Positions 1-10,035 of a stretch of DNA of 64,000 nucleotides are shown here, in pieces. Source of the DNA: Sorangium aterium. Its GTDB lineage: Bacteria; Myxococcota_A; Polyangia; Polyangiales; Polyangiaceae. The notes under the pieces are model-generated. The model worked only from the letters and a program-made list of their open reading frames with translations, was not told where the DNA came from and searched no databases. Where the stretch lies: positions 372,001 through 436,000 of the forward strand of contig NZ_JAQNDK010000003.1 of the NCBI RefSeq assembly GCF_028368935.1, given 5' to 3'. A program made the position numbers and the translations under genes. Numbering within the stretch: the first letter of the stretch is position 1; each line of letters opens with the position of its first letter.

Positions 1-1
1 G

Positions 2-1840
2 CTCGAGCCGCTCATCGCCCGTGGCGTCGTCTACGCGCGCAAGACCGACGAGGGCATCGAGCTCGTGCTCCCGGCCGCGTTCCTCGTCCAGCTGAAGAGC
101 TGGGAGAGCGAGGACCCCCGGGCGATCCGGGCGCTGCTCGCGCAGGCGCCCTTCGAGACGATGAGCGCGATCGCGACGCACTACCTCGGCCGCCCGGCCA
201 CGCCGCCCATCGCGCTGTCCCTCGAGAACGCGTGGGAGACGCTGAGCGATCCGGACCGGCTCCGCGAGGAGATCGATCGCCTCGCGCCCGTCGAGCGCCG
301 CCTGCTCGAGTCCATCGAGGCCGTCGGCGGCGAGGTGGACACGCAGGAGCTGCTCGATCTGGAGCGGGAGCCGATGCGCCTGCGCAGCGCGAGCGGGGTG
401 ACCGCGAGCCGCCGCGGCGCGGGCTTCGCGCTCGAGCGCCGCGCCTTCCTCATCCCGATCCATCCGAACCGGCACGTCGTGCCGACCGAGGTAGCGGCGA
501 TCGTCGGCGCGGATCGCCGCCGGATGCGCGAGAAGCGGCGCGAGCAGATCCGGTCGTTCGTCCTGGAGGAGGATCACGCCCCGCGGCGCGCCCGCTTCGC
601 CTCGGATCCCGGGATGCTCGCGCTGGCGCTCGCGTACTGCGTGCGCGAGCCCGGCAGCGACGTGCGCCCCGGCGTCGGGACGCCGCGGTCGCTGCTCGTC
701 CGGCTCGCGCAGCGCTTCGGGCGGGACGTCGATGGCGTCGCGCTCGTCGCCGCGCTGTCGCGCGCCGTCGGGCTCTGGGACGCTTCGGCGGCGTCGCCCG
801 CGACGCCGCCCGGCTCGCTCCTGGTGCAGGAGCTGACGCCGCTCCTGTTCACGACGTGGCGCCGCGGCGGCGCGTGGGATGAGGCGCGCGCCGAGCGGGA
901 GGTGCTCCGGGTCGCGTCGGACAACCGCGACGCGAGCCCCATCGGCGCGCTCCGCGAGATGGTGCTCGACGCGCTGCACGACCTCGGCGAGGGCCGCTGG
1001 GTCCCCTGGCAGTCGCTGCAAGGCTACCTGGCGGCGGACGAGCGCATCGCGGGGGTCGAGCGGCTGGTCCGTCGCTGGGCCGAGCGCGCCTCGGTCGAGG
1101 CGCCGGAGGTCCCCGACATCACGCGCCGGATCGCGCTGGAGTCGCTGCCGGCGCTCGGGATCATCGATCTCGGCGGGGCCGAGGACGTGGCGAGCGCGGA
1201 GCTGGCCCTCCGGCTGACGCCGCGCGGGCGGGCGCTCCTCGCGGGCTCCGCGCCGAGCTCGGACAACAGCAAGAGCAAGTTCGTCGAGGCGCACGCGCTG
1301 CGCGTCGGCCCGAGCGCCAGGGTCGCTGCCGTGCTCGGGCTCTCAGCGTTCGCCGAGATCGGCCGCGTCGGCGATCATGTCGATCTCCTGCTCACGCCGC
1401 CGTCGATCGCGCGCGCGCTGTCGGTGGGCCTCGACAGCGACGCCCTGCGCTCTCGCATCGAGGCGGTCGCGCCGCTGCCGGACACCATCTCGCGCATGCT
1501 CATCCAGGCGAGCGTCGTCATCGGCAAGGCGAGCTTCGTCGGCGCCTCCGGCTTCCTCTGGATCGAGGATCCCGAGATCCGCGAGCTGCTCCGCACGCGA
1601 CGGCCGGCGGCCGAGATGTTCGTCGATCCGTCGCCCCCCTCGGGGTTGCTGATCGAGGCGGGTGTCGATCTGGAGCGGCTCATCCGGCGCTGCCGCGCCC
1701 TAGGCGTCGAGATCGAGGCCGATCTCGGCAACCTCAAGGCGACGCGGCAAACCCCGGCGCACGGCACCGAGGGACCGCACCGGACCTCCTCGACGGCGAA
1801 CATGCGTCGCTCCCGGACCCCGCCAGCGCGCACCCGCTGA
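2..1840 (+). CDS. Helicase-associated-domain-like protein, 5' partial
   Basis: The reading frame is open to the left window edge, so the true start lies outside; the GTG at 65 is only the first start codon inside. About 610 residues are visible, rich in Leu, Arg and Glu, with no signal peptide or membrane segment. The last 150 residues (SIARALSVGLDSDALRSRIE, then PLPDTISRMLIQA, then a strand ending in VEIEADL) resemble the C-terminal part of the XPB/Ssl2-type helicase-associated domain found in stand-alone bacterial proteins. No Walker motif is present in the visible part. The assignment rests on pattern resemblance only; a helicase role is not shown. The final 35 residues are Arg/Thr/Pro-rich and look disordered. 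Confidence 0.55.
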   Translation, partial: LEPLIARGVVYARKTDEGIELVLPAAFLVQLKSWESEDPRAIRALLAQAPFETMSAIATHYLGRPATPPIALSLENAWETLSDPDRLREEIDRLAPVERRLLESIEAVGGEVDTQELLDLEREPMRLRSASGVTASRRGAGFALERRAFLIPIHPNRHVVPTEVAAIVGADRRRMREKRREQIRSFVLEEDHAPRRARFASDPGMLALALAYCVREPGSDVRPGVGTPRSLLVRLAQRFGRDVDGVALVAALSRAVGLWDASAASPATPPGSLLVQELTPLLFTTWRRGGAWDEARAEREVLRVASDNRDASPIGALREMVLDALHDLGEGRWVPWQSLQGYLAADERIAGVERLVRRWAERASVEAPEVPDITRRIALESLPALGIIDLGGAEDVASAELALRLTPRGRALLAGSAPSSDNSKSKFVEAHALRVGPSARVAAVLGLSAFAEIGRVGDHVDLLLTPPSIARALSVGLDSDALRSRIEAVAPLPDTISRMLIQASVVIGKASFVGASGFLWIEDPEIRELLRTRRPAAEMFVDPSPPSGLLIEAGVDLERLIRRCRALGVEIEADLGNLKATRQTPAHGTEGPHRTSSTANMRRSRTPPARTR

Positions 1841-2123
1841 GCTCGCTGTCAACTGGCATTGCGGGGCCACGAGCGCAGGCCGACCGCTGAGCCGAACCTG
1901 AAGGAACGGCCGGGCGGTCGTCGGCGCCTCACCGACGGACCGTGGAGGCGCTTCGTCCGCGGTGTGGCGGTGCGTGAGGAGCGCAGGCTGGCCCTGGGTT
2001 GCGCTCGCTTCCGCCTGTTCCACGCGCGCGTCCCACCTGGGAGTCGTTTTTTCGCAGCTCTTTGCATTCCTGCGGCGTGAGGGGAATCGCTTCGGAGAAG
2101 CGCGACGTGTATACCTTAGCTCG

Positions 2124-3830
2124 ATGGCGCCCTCCTCTGGTGAGCCGGACTCGACCGAAGGAGAAGTCTCGGTCGGCCCGGAGACGGCTGCGTTTCCGCT
2201 CGGCCCGGGGGAACCGAAGGCTGACAACGTCTACACGATTGCGCCTGGCACCGTCATTGCGCGCAAGTACCGCGTCGAGCGCACGATCGGCCGTGGAGGC
2301 ATGGGACTCGTGGTCGAGGCGCTGCACCTCGATCTCGATACGCGTGTCGCCATCAAGTTCCTGCTCCCAGAGTTCATGTCGTACACCGAGGCGTCGGAGC
2401 GGTTCATGCGCGAGGCGCGCACGGTCGCCAAGCTGCAGACGCACCACGTCGTGCGCGTGCTCGACGTGGCCGCCCTGGAGAGCGGCGAGCCGTACATGGT
2501 GATGGAGCTGCTCGACGGCGTGGACCTCGCGGGCCACGCCGCCGAGTCGGGCACGCTCGCGATCGGCGAGTGCATCGATCACATCGTCCAGGCGTGCGAC
2601 GCGCTCGCGGAGGCGCACGCGCTCGGCATCGTCCACCGCGATCTGAAGCCGGCGAACCTGTTCCTGACGAAGCGCCCGGACGGCGCCCCGCACATCAAGG
2701 TGCTCGACTTCGGCGTCTCGAAGATCCTCACCGGCGACACGGGCAACGTCTCGCTCACGCAGACGACCACGATCCTCGGGTCCGCGCTGTACATGTCCCC
2801 CGAGCAGATGCGCTCCTCGAAGAGCGTCGATCCTCGCACCGACATCTACGCGCTCGGCGTGTGTCTCTTCGAGATCATCGGCGGCAGGCCGCCGTACGTC
2901 GCCGATAGCTTCCCCGAGCTGTGCGCGAAGATCTACACGTCGCCGCCCGAGGCGCTCCAGGATCTCCGCCCCGAGGTGCCGGAGGGCCTCGTCGAGGTGA
3001 TCGAGAAGTCGATCGCGCGCGAGCCGGAGGATCGCTTCCAGTCGATCGCGGAGTTCGTTCAGGCGCTCGCGCCCTACGCCGCGCCGGGCACGCGCACGAC
3101 CATCGGCGGGATCCTTCGCCAGCACGCCGTGGAGCTCGACCTGCCTCCGCCGGCGTCGCGGGCGGCCATGACGCGGACGTCGCGCGCGTCGCGCACGAGC
3201 AGCGGGCCGTCGGTGAGCGACAGGGGCGCGCGCACGGGCAGCTCTACGCCCCCGGTGGAGGACGAAGTCCCGCGCCGCGGGCGCACGATGCTCTACGTGG
3301 CGGTCGGGGCTGTCGCCGTCCTCGTGGGCGCGTGGGGCGCGCTCCAGTTCCAGCGCAGCCGCTTCGCTGTGGGAGGGAGCGAGGCGACCGCTCCGGCGGA
3401 AGCGCCTTCGTCTGCCGACACCGCGGCTCCCGGCGCGCCGACGGCGACGGCGCCTCAGGCGCCGGACACGGCCGCCGCGAGCCCGACGGTCGCTGTCCCC
3501 GCGGGCACCGCAGCGACGGCTGACGCAGGCGCGAGCGAGGCGGACGCAGGCCCATCGGATGCGGGCGTCAGCCCGACCGGGACAGCGGCGGATGCGGGGA
3601 GCGAGCCGTCCGCAGCGGGTACGACGGCGCCGAGCGCCAGCGCGGGCAAGCCGCCGCGCGCCGGCGCTGGAGGGCGAGGGCGCACGCGCCCAGCGGAAGC
3701 CGGGGGGGCTGCCGTGGACGAGCCGGCGCCGCCGCGCACCGTCACGCCGACCGTGAACGACGATCTCTCGCTGGAGACGTGCACCGCCACGATGCCGGAC
3801 GGCTCCAAGAAGGTCGTCCCCTGCAAGTGA
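2124..3830 (+). CDS. Membrane-anchored Hanks-type Ser/Thr protein kinase
   Basis: About 568 residues. The kinase domain starts near residue 46 with YRVERTIGRGGMGLVVEA. VAIK gives Lys78, HRDLKPANLFL gives catalytic Asp173, and DFG is at 195-197. A single membrane segment follows at about 389-410 (MLYVAVGAVAVLVGAWGAL). Beyond it is a 150-residue Ala/Pro/Thr/Asp-rich tail, presumably outside the membrane, ending in a short part with two cysteines (TCTATMPDGSKKVVPCK). The ATG at 2124 is preferred over upstream in-frame starts because it begins just before the conserved part and sits 8 nt after a TATACC hexamer, suggesting a leaderless transcript. This layout is typical of myxobacterial signalling kinases; the ligand and targets are unknown. 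Confidence 0.93.
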   Translation: MAPSSGEPDSTEGEVSVGPETAAFPLGPGEPKADNVYTIAPGTVIARKYRVERTIGRGGMGLVVEALHLDLDTRVAIKFLLPEFMSYTEASERFMREARTVAKLQTHHVVRVLDVAALESGEPYMVMELLDGVDLAGHAAESGTLAIGECIDHIVQACDALAEAHALGIVHRDLKPANLFLTKRPDGAPHIKVLDFGVSKILTGDTGNVSLTQTTTILGSALYMSPEQMRSSKSVDPRTDIYALGVCLFEIIGGRPPYVADSFPELCAKIYTSPPEALQDLRPEVPEGLVEVIEKSIAREPEDRFQSIAEFVQALAPYAAPGTRTTIGGILRQHAVELDLPPPASRAAMTRTSRASRTSSGPSVSDRGARTGSSTPPVEDEVPRRGRTMLYVAVGAVAVLVGAWGALQFQRSRFAVGGSEATAPAEAPSSADTAAPGAPTATAPQAPDTAAASPTVAVPAGTAATADAGASEADAGPSDAGVSPTGTAADAGSEPSAAGTTAPSASAGKPPRAGAGGRGRTRPAEAGGAAVDEPAPPRTVTPTVNDDLSLETCTATMPDGSKKVVPCK

Positions 3831-3869
3831 CGCGCGCAGCGGCGCCCGTTCGCGAAAGGGGCTCGCCGG

Positions 3870-4553
3870 TCACGCCGGGATCGCGGCCGGATCGCTCAGG
3901 ATCGCGCCGGTGAAGCTGGGGCGCAGGTAGAAGCCGCGCGGCAGCGCGGCGATCATCTCCCCGTCGCGTCCGAACGCGAGCGTCCGCGAGCGCCCGCTCG
4001 CGGCCTTCGGCCGCACCTGGAGCCAGCGCCCGGCGTGCGCGGTGAGCGCCTCGACGGCGCCGATGCCGATGAGCCCCATCAGGTCTTCGAAATCGGCGCG
4101 CAGGACGCGCTCCTGCGCGTCCGTCGGCCGCCAGAGCCGCGGGACGCCCAGCCGTCGCTCCTCGCTCGGCCGGCCAGGAGAGGCGATGATCGGGACCCAC
4201 AGCACACAGGCGAGCTTCGCGCGAGCGCGCGACGTCTCCCACTCCGCACGATCGGCGTCCGAGAGGGAGATCGAGCAGACGAACGTCGACTCCTGCGGCG
4301 CCCCGGCCACGTCGACAGGGATCGTCTTGAGCTCGATCCCGAGGTGGGGAAAATCGGGCCTCGATGTCGAGCCGGCCGTCGCGCCTAGCGCGCGCTCGAG
4401 GAGCGCGCCGGCGGCTCCCTTCGTGCGCACGCCGCCTCGGGGCACGGCGCAACCGAGCGCGCGTGCCAGATCGGCGAGCGTCAGGCCGGCGAGCGCGGCC
4501 GCCCGGCACCGGAGCTCGGCTTCGTCGCGCGGCGGTTTCAGCGCAGGGATCAA
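3870..4553 (-). CDS. mutH: MutH-type DNA mismatch repair endonuclease
   Basis: The 227-residue product matches enterobacterial MutH (229 aa in E. coli) along its length. In methyl-directed mismatch repair MutH nicks the unmethylated strand at hemimethylated GATC after activation by MutS and MutL. The active-site pattern D-x6-E-x-K is intact: Asp67 in RPDFPHLG, Glu74 and Lys76 in GIELKTIPVD, equivalent to D70/E77/K79 of E. coli. Other shared blocks are ESTFVCSISL, WETSRARAKLACVLWVP, LQVRPKAA and LPRGFYLRPSFTGAIL. The start is TTG, and the N-terminus lines up with E. coli MutH there. Neighbours are kinases, not mut or dam genes. The full-length match argues against a Sau3AI-type restriction enzyme. 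MutH is mainly known from gammaproteobacteria, so its presence here is unusual. Confidence 0.9.
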   Translation of the reverse strand: MIPALKPPRDEAELRCRAAALAGLTLADLARALGCAVPRGGVRTKGAAGALLERALGATAGSTSRPDFPHLGIELKTIPVDVAGAPQESTFVCSISLSDADRAEWETSRARAKLACVLWVPIIASPGRPSEERRLGVPRLWRPTDAQERVLRADFEDLMGLIGIGAVEALTAHAGRWLQVRPKAASGRSRTLAFGRDGEMIAALPRGFYLRPSFTGAILSDPAAIPA

Positions 4554-4771
4554 CGACGCCGCCCTTAGAGCATCGCGGGGCGCGACTCCAGCGCTCAGCC
4601 GCGATCGAGAAAGGTTGGCCGCCGGGGTGCGCCGGTACGTCGATGGGAATCGAGCAGCGCTGACCCGGGGGCCATGGCGGCCTGATACGCGGCCCCCCCG
4701 AACGCGCCGCCGAGAAACAACCTACTGCTTAAAACCTTCTTTGGGCCGACAGGATTCAGAGGAAAAACGCA

Positions 4772-7700
4772 TCAGGAATTTCCTGTATGGACTTTCCGGG
4801 GCCCACCAGCGTTGGGCCTGGCAGCCCGCTCGTCGTCGAGCGGCCATCTCAGGTCAGCGAGCTGACCGGTGATCCGCAGCAGCATCTCTCTCAGAGAGGA
4901 GGCGTTCGCGCGGTCGTTCGGGTTGTGTCGTAAACAGGCATACATGAACGCCGCGATGTCGGCGGTCCTCGGATCGTCGGCGATGCGCTTGATCGGCGCA
5001 GGGAGCCCATCGTGCGTGACGTGCGCCGTGATGAGCGCGACCTCGGTGGGCGCGTCGAACAGCGTCTTGCCGGTGAGGATCTCGTAGGCGAGGCAGCCGA
5101 AGCTGTAGATGTCGGCGGTGAGCGGGGTCGGCGTGACCCCGGCGGGGACGACGCCCCAGATCTCCGGGGCGCCGTAGCAGCCGGTGGCGCAGCCGGGGCG
5201 GATGTGGCGGCCCGCGAGGCCGAAATCGACGAGCACGGGCTCGCGTCCCCCGCGAAGGATCACGTTGGTCGGCTTGATGTCGAGGTGCCCGACGCCGACG
5301 GCGTGCATGGCTTCCAGCCCGGCGAGGATGCCGTCGAGCAGCGCCACCGCGCTCCGGGAGGTCAGGCCTCGAGCGTCGAGCAGCTTGTCGCAGCGGATGC
5401 CCTCGATGAGCTCCATCACGAGGATCGGCTTGGGGCGTGCGCCCGCGTCGAACGTGACGAAGCGGGCGATGTTCGGGTGATCGGGCAGCGAGAGCAGCGC
5501 GCCCGCCTCCTCGCGGAACAGGCGGAGGAAGTCGGCTTCCGAGACGCTCCTGGCCGCCGTGTGATCGTACTCCGGCACCTTGAGGGCGAAGCGCTCCGCC
5601 GATGGATCGTGGCGCTCCTCGGTGCGGGTGACGACGAACACCGTCCCCAGGGATCCGCCGCCGAGCTGGCGGTGCACGTAGAAGCCGCCTAGCGTGCGCC
5701 GGCTCGGCAGCCACGCGGGCAGCGGCTGCTCGGGCAGGGAGACCCCGCTCGGCGCGCTCGGCCGCCGGACCGGGAGCAGCAGGACGCGCGGCGCGACGAG
5801 GGCGACCACATCGGCGAGCGCGCTCGGGATGCTCGCGCGCGCGGCCGAGACGAGCGCCTCGATCGGCGCGGCGACGCTCGGCTCCGCGTCGCCTTCGTCC
5901 TGCAGCGCGACCTCGATGGCGAGGCGCAGCGGCTCGGTCGCGCCGGAGGGCGCGGAGGCCGGGTGCTCCCCGCAGCGCCGGCGCGCGCCCGCGGTCAGCT
6001 GCGCGAGGCGCGTCAAGGCCTCCTCCAGGGCGGCGAGCGGCGAAGCGTCCACGTCGCCGTCGCCCGCGCCGGTCAGCGCGCTGAGCGCGCGGGCCGCGTT
6101 CAGCGCGCCGAGCGCGCGCGAGAGGCGGGCGAGCGCGCCCCGCACGATCTCCGTGCGCTGCGACGCGCCCGCAGGGAGCGCCGTGACGAGCGCCTCGAGG
6201 GCGGCGAGGCGCTCGAGCGCCACGCGCGCGCGCTCGGCCTCGGCGAGCTCCGCGTCGAGGCCGCCTTGTCGGGTCGACCGGCGCGACGCCGGGGCGTCGC
6301 CCTCCGTCGCGCGCGCGCCGCCCTCGCGCCCGCCGCGCGCGAACCGCGCGTAGGCGCGCAGCAGCTGGGCGACGTCCGGGTGCATGCTCGCCTGGCCGAG
6401 CACGTCGAGGTCGTCGGGGTCGCCGCCGCGCATCGCCGCGTGCAAGAAGATGTCGGCCGCGTCGGCGGCGCCTTCGCGCACGAGCGCGTCGAGGCCGCGG
6501 GCGACCGAGGCGGCGATGGCGCGGCGGAGCGACGAGCCGCGCTCGGCGCGCAGCCGGTCGAGCAGCACGCTGATGGCGCCCGTCCAGCGTGCGAGCACCC
6601 GCGCCTTGAGCTCGGGCTCGCTGCCGAAATCGGTGCTCTCTCCGTCGATCAGGTGGATGAGCGCGCGCAGGTTGCGCTGGTGCACGGTGACGTGCAGGGG
6701 CGGCGAGGCGCTCGCCCGGGCGGCGGGCCCCTCGGCGCGGAGCAGCCAGCGAGCGAGCCGCTCGTCGAGATCGTCCAGGGAGGCGACCCCGGTCGCGTCC
6801 TCGCTCGGCCGCCGGTTCAGGAGCAGGAGGCTCTTCAGCAGGCCGGAGCCGAGCAGCTCGGCGTCGAGCTCGCGCACGAGCCCCAGCGCGGCCCTGCGCG
6901 CCGCGGTGCTCTGCGCGTCGTCGTGCTCGCAGAGCTCGATCTCCTCGAGCGCGCCCACCACCTCGGTCGCCAGGGCGTAGGCCTCGAGCGCGCGGCCGTG
7001 TGCGTCGCGCGGACCGGTCTCGACGAACGCCGCGACGGCGCCGTCGAGCGCGCCGCGCAGCAGCGCCACCCCGGCGCTGTCCATCGAGAGGTCGCGGTGG
7101 ATGACGCGCGCGAGCGCCGCGAGCCCGTCGTCGCGGACGTGCGCGCTGGGCGGGGCCTCGAGCGCGTCCTCGAGCGCGCGGGCGCAGCGCGCCGCGGCGC
7201 GGGCGCCGAACGGCTCGCCGCGGCTCATCACGCCGCGGAGCTCGCGCCGGAGCTCGACGATCGCCTCGGCGGTCGCCATCGGGGAGGTGCGCGCGATCTC
7301 GTCGAGCAGCGCGTCGGCGGCCTCGGGCTCCGCGTCGGCCGCGACGGGGAGCCCCCAGGCCATCGCCGTGGCGATGCCCGGATCTGCGGCGAGCAGCGGG
7401 CTCCGGAGCAGCTCGATCGCGCGTCCGAGCGCGCCGTCCGGATCCACGGCGATGCTCGCGGCCAGCGACGCCGCGCCGCGCCGCCACTCGGTGGGGGAGA
7501 GATCCGGGGCGAGCAGCGCGCGCACCTCCTCGTCGAAGTCGGGCAGCACCCCGGCGAGCAGGCCGCGCGCCGCGGCCACGTGGCGCCACACGAGCGGCTC
7601 GCGATCGGCGAGGAGCGTCTGCCAGGCGAGCGCGATCCCGTCGGCGTTGCGGTCGAGGTCGCGCCGCCGCCCGTCGCCGACGTTGCGGAACAGCCGGAGC

Positions 7701-8316
7701 GGGAGGTCGTCGCCCTGCGTGGCCCGGCGGGTCGCCTCGCGGGCGGCGCGCTCGAGCAGGCGCGCGGCGAGGCGTCGCTCCGGGAGCGAGCCGGTCGATG
7801 GCGCGGCGATCCAGTCGCGCGACAGCTCGCGCCGCGAGGCGAGCAGGAGCGCGAGCGTTCGACCGGGATGTCGGTGCCGGCGGGGAGCCAGAGCGAGAGC
7901 ATCACGCGGGCGCGGATCCCTGCCCCGGACAGGCCGCGGGCCGAGCCGGCCGCCATGCGCGTCGCGAGGGCGACGAACGTCGCTGCGTTGCCGGCATAGA
8001 GCTGTCCCAGGACGCGCCTGCCCAGCTCGCGCCGCTCGGGCCCGAGCGGGAGCGCCCCGGCGATCTCGTAGAGCGCCACGCTCGCCGCGGCCGGCGCGAG
8101 CCAGCTCAGATCGTCGAGCAGCCCGTCGGCCATGGCGGTCTGGACGCTCCGGAGCAGGCCATCCGGGCTGAGGGAGTCGAGCGGGGTCGATCCATCGAGC
8201 GCGTCGACCAGGGCCAGCGAGGCGATCGTCTGCCGGAAGAGCGCGCGGCGGACGTTCGGGTCGTCGTGGGACGTGAGGTCGACGAGCCCTTCGAGGTATT
8301 CCGCGCGCGGTCGCAT
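4772..8316 (-). CDS. Long Ser/Thr kinase-like protein (HLD motif), apparent frameshift
   Basis: Two overlapping frames form one gene. From ATG 8316 the first frame reads MRPRAEYLEGLVDLTSHDDP to LPAGTDIPVE and then turns into Arg/Ser/Pro-rich nonsense. A second frame is open from about 7860 and reads RTLALLLASRRELSRDWIAA through to 4772. The total of 3545 nt is one base short of 1182 codons, fitting a one-base deletion near 7855-7863. The first ~850 residues are helical and Ala/Arg/Glu-rich with no recognised domain. The C-terminal kinase domain (about 5700-4870) has RQLGGGSLGTVFVV, FALKVPEY, HLDIKPTNV and DFGLAG. HLD replaces HRD, so it is a non-RD kinase. It may be a real mutation, a sequencing error or, less likely, programmed frameshifting. 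Confidence 0.8.
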
Positions 8317-8807
8317 CGGCAGGTTGCGCAGTCTAGCGCGCCGACGCGCCGGCCCCCCTCCCACGCCGCGGCAATCCTCGCCCGCCATGGAACCTCCCAC
8401 CTCGATCCGGAGCGCGCGCCGCTCCACATGGCTCCGAGACAGCTACCTCCCCCTACGATGATCGGACCGGCCCGAGGCGCGCCCCCGCCGCGCGTTTCGC
8501 CTCCTCGCCCAGGCGAGCACGTCGTGGCACGGCGAGGAGCCGGCGCGCCGACGCTCGATCTCGCGCAGAAGCGCGTCCCCTCGCGTCCGGCCGCCTGGGC
8601 CGTCGGCGCGCGCGTGGGGCAGCGGCAGATGGCAGAGCGCTCCGGGCCGCTCTACGCGTTGAGGACGCAATCCACGCATCCTGCGCAAGGCACCGCACCG
8701 CACGGACCGGCTGGGTGGAAGTGAGCAGCGAAGTGAGTTAAGCGGCAGCGCTACGGGGCCTCGTCGCCCAGCGTGTCCGCCGGCGACGCCTCGACTGAAG
8801 AGCTGGA
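8317..8807. other. Intergenic stretch, no gene seen
   Basis: This 491-nt gap lies between two divergently transcribed genes. Short ORFs occur on both strands, but their translations are Arg/Ala/Pro-rich and look like shadows. A TAGACT hexamer on the minus strand ends 13 nt before the kinase ATG at 8316 and may be its -10 element. Nothing else is supported. Confidence 0.5.
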
Positions 8808-10007
8808 ATGCAAGGAGACGTGGAACAGGGCTTCTCTCTCGATCTCGACGCGTTCCGCGCGGCGTACTCGCGCTTCCTCGCGCCGGCCGGGGACGCGGCG
8901 CCGCGCATCCTGCTCACGGGGCACTCGCACCAGGCCTGGCCTGATGTGGCGCGCGACGCGCTCGCCGCATGCTTCGACGACGCCGCGCGGCTCGTCGACG
9001 GCAAGTGGGACGCCGCGGTGTTGCCCAGGCTCTCGGCGGTCGGCGCGGCGATCCTGGAGCGGATGGGCTTCGAGCGCGGCGACGCCATCGCCTTCGGTCA
9101 GAACACCCACGAGCTCGTCTACCGGCTGATCTCGTCGCTTCCGCGGCGCGAGCGGCTCCGGATCGTCACCACGCAGGGCGAGTTCCACTCGCTCAGGCGC
9201 CAGCTCGCCCGCCTCGCCGAGGACGGCGTCGAGATCGACTGGGTGGCCGTCGAGCCGCGCCACGCGCTCGCCGACCGGCTGCTCGCGGCGCTCCGGCCGG
9301 GCACCTCGATGCTCGCGATCTCGGCTGTGCTCTTCGAGAGCGCGACGGTGGTGCCGCGGCTCGGCGAGATCGTCGCGCGCGCGGCCGAGATCGGCGCCGT
9401 CCCGCTCGTGGACGCCTACCACGCGTTCAACGTCGTCCCGCTCGCGTGGGGCAGCGCCGCGCCTCATGTCTTCGCGGTCGCGGGGGGCTACAAGTACGCG
9501 GCGATGGGCGAGGGGATCTGCTGGATGCGCGTCCCGCACGGCTGCGAGCTGCGCCCGGTCTTCACCGGCTGGTTCGCCGACTTCGGCTCGCTCGCGGGAA
9601 GCAGCGGGGGCGTCGCGTACGCGCCCGGGGGCGCGCGGTTCGCGGGCTCCACGTTCGACCCCTCCGCGGTCTACCGCGCCGCCGCTGTGATCGCGCACTG
9701 GGATCGCTTCGGCCTCACCGTGCCGCGGCTGCGCGCGATATCGCTCCGGCAGACCGGGCGCATCCTCGGCGTCCTCGACGCCGCGGGCCGCGGCGGCGAC
9801 GTCGTCTCGCCTCGCGAGCCCGAGCGCCGGGGCGGCTTCGTCGCCGTCCGCTCAGCGCGGGCGGGCGACGTCGTGGAGCGCCTCCGCGCCCGGCGCGTGC
9901 TCGTCGACGCCCGACGTGACGTGCTGCGCATCGGCCCCGCGCCATACCTCACCGACGCCGAGATCGACCAGGGCGCCGCGGCCCTCGTCGAGGAGCTCGG
10001 TCGCTAG
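8808..10007 (+). CDS. Kynureninase-like PLP-dependent enzyme (aminotransferase class V fold)
   Basis: The 399-residue product has the pattern of the kynureninase/class V aminotransferase family, which uses pyridoxal phosphate. GHSHQAWPDVARDAL near residue 38 corresponds to the N-terminal substrate loop. VDAYHAFNVVPLAWG (Asp about 201, His about 204) is the cofactor-ring Asp/His region. GGYKYAAMGEGICWMRVP carries the Schiff-base Lys at about 228. TGWFADF follows, as in kynureninases. No other tryptophan-catabolic gene is nearby, so the substrate is uncertain; a C-C or C-S bond-cleaving PLP enzyme is equally possible. ATG 8808 is used; a GTG at 8820 is a weaker alternative. It converges on the metallophosphoesterase gene 28 nt downstream. 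Confidence 0.82.
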   Translation: MQGDVEQGFSLDLDAFRAAYSRFLAPAGDAAPRILLTGHSHQAWPDVARDALAACFDDAARLVDGKWDAAVLPRLSAVGAAILERMGFERGDAIAFGQNTHELVYRLISSLPRRERLRIVTTQGEFHSLRRQLARLAEDGVEIDWVAVEPRHALADRLLAALRPGTSMLAISAVLFESATVVPRLGEIVARAAEIGAVPLVDAYHAFNVVPLAWGSAAPHVFAVAGGYKYAAMGEGICWMRVPHGCELRPVFTGWFADFGSLAGSSGGVAYAPGGARFAGSTFDPSAVYRAAAVIAHWDRFGLTVPRLRAISLRQTGRILGVLDAAGRGGDVVSPREPERRGGFVAVRSARAGDVVERLRARRVLVDARRDVLRIGPAPYLTDAEIDQGAAALVEELGR

Positions 10008-10035
10008 CGTCCTGGCGACGTTCTCGTCGGGACGC

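Noticed and set aside
3870-4553. Sau3AI-type restriction endonuclease
   Set aside because: Length and end-to-end motif match fit MutH; no second domain or adjacent methyltransferase gene is present.
7840-7880. Programmed -1 frameshifting as the sole explanation for the split kinase
   Set aside because: No slippery heptamer with a clear downstream structure was seen; a missing base is simpler.
5963-7999. Plus-strand ORF of 678 codons opposite the long kinase gene
   Set aside because: It is a shadow of the minus-strand kinase gene; no motif is recognisable and Arg content is extreme.
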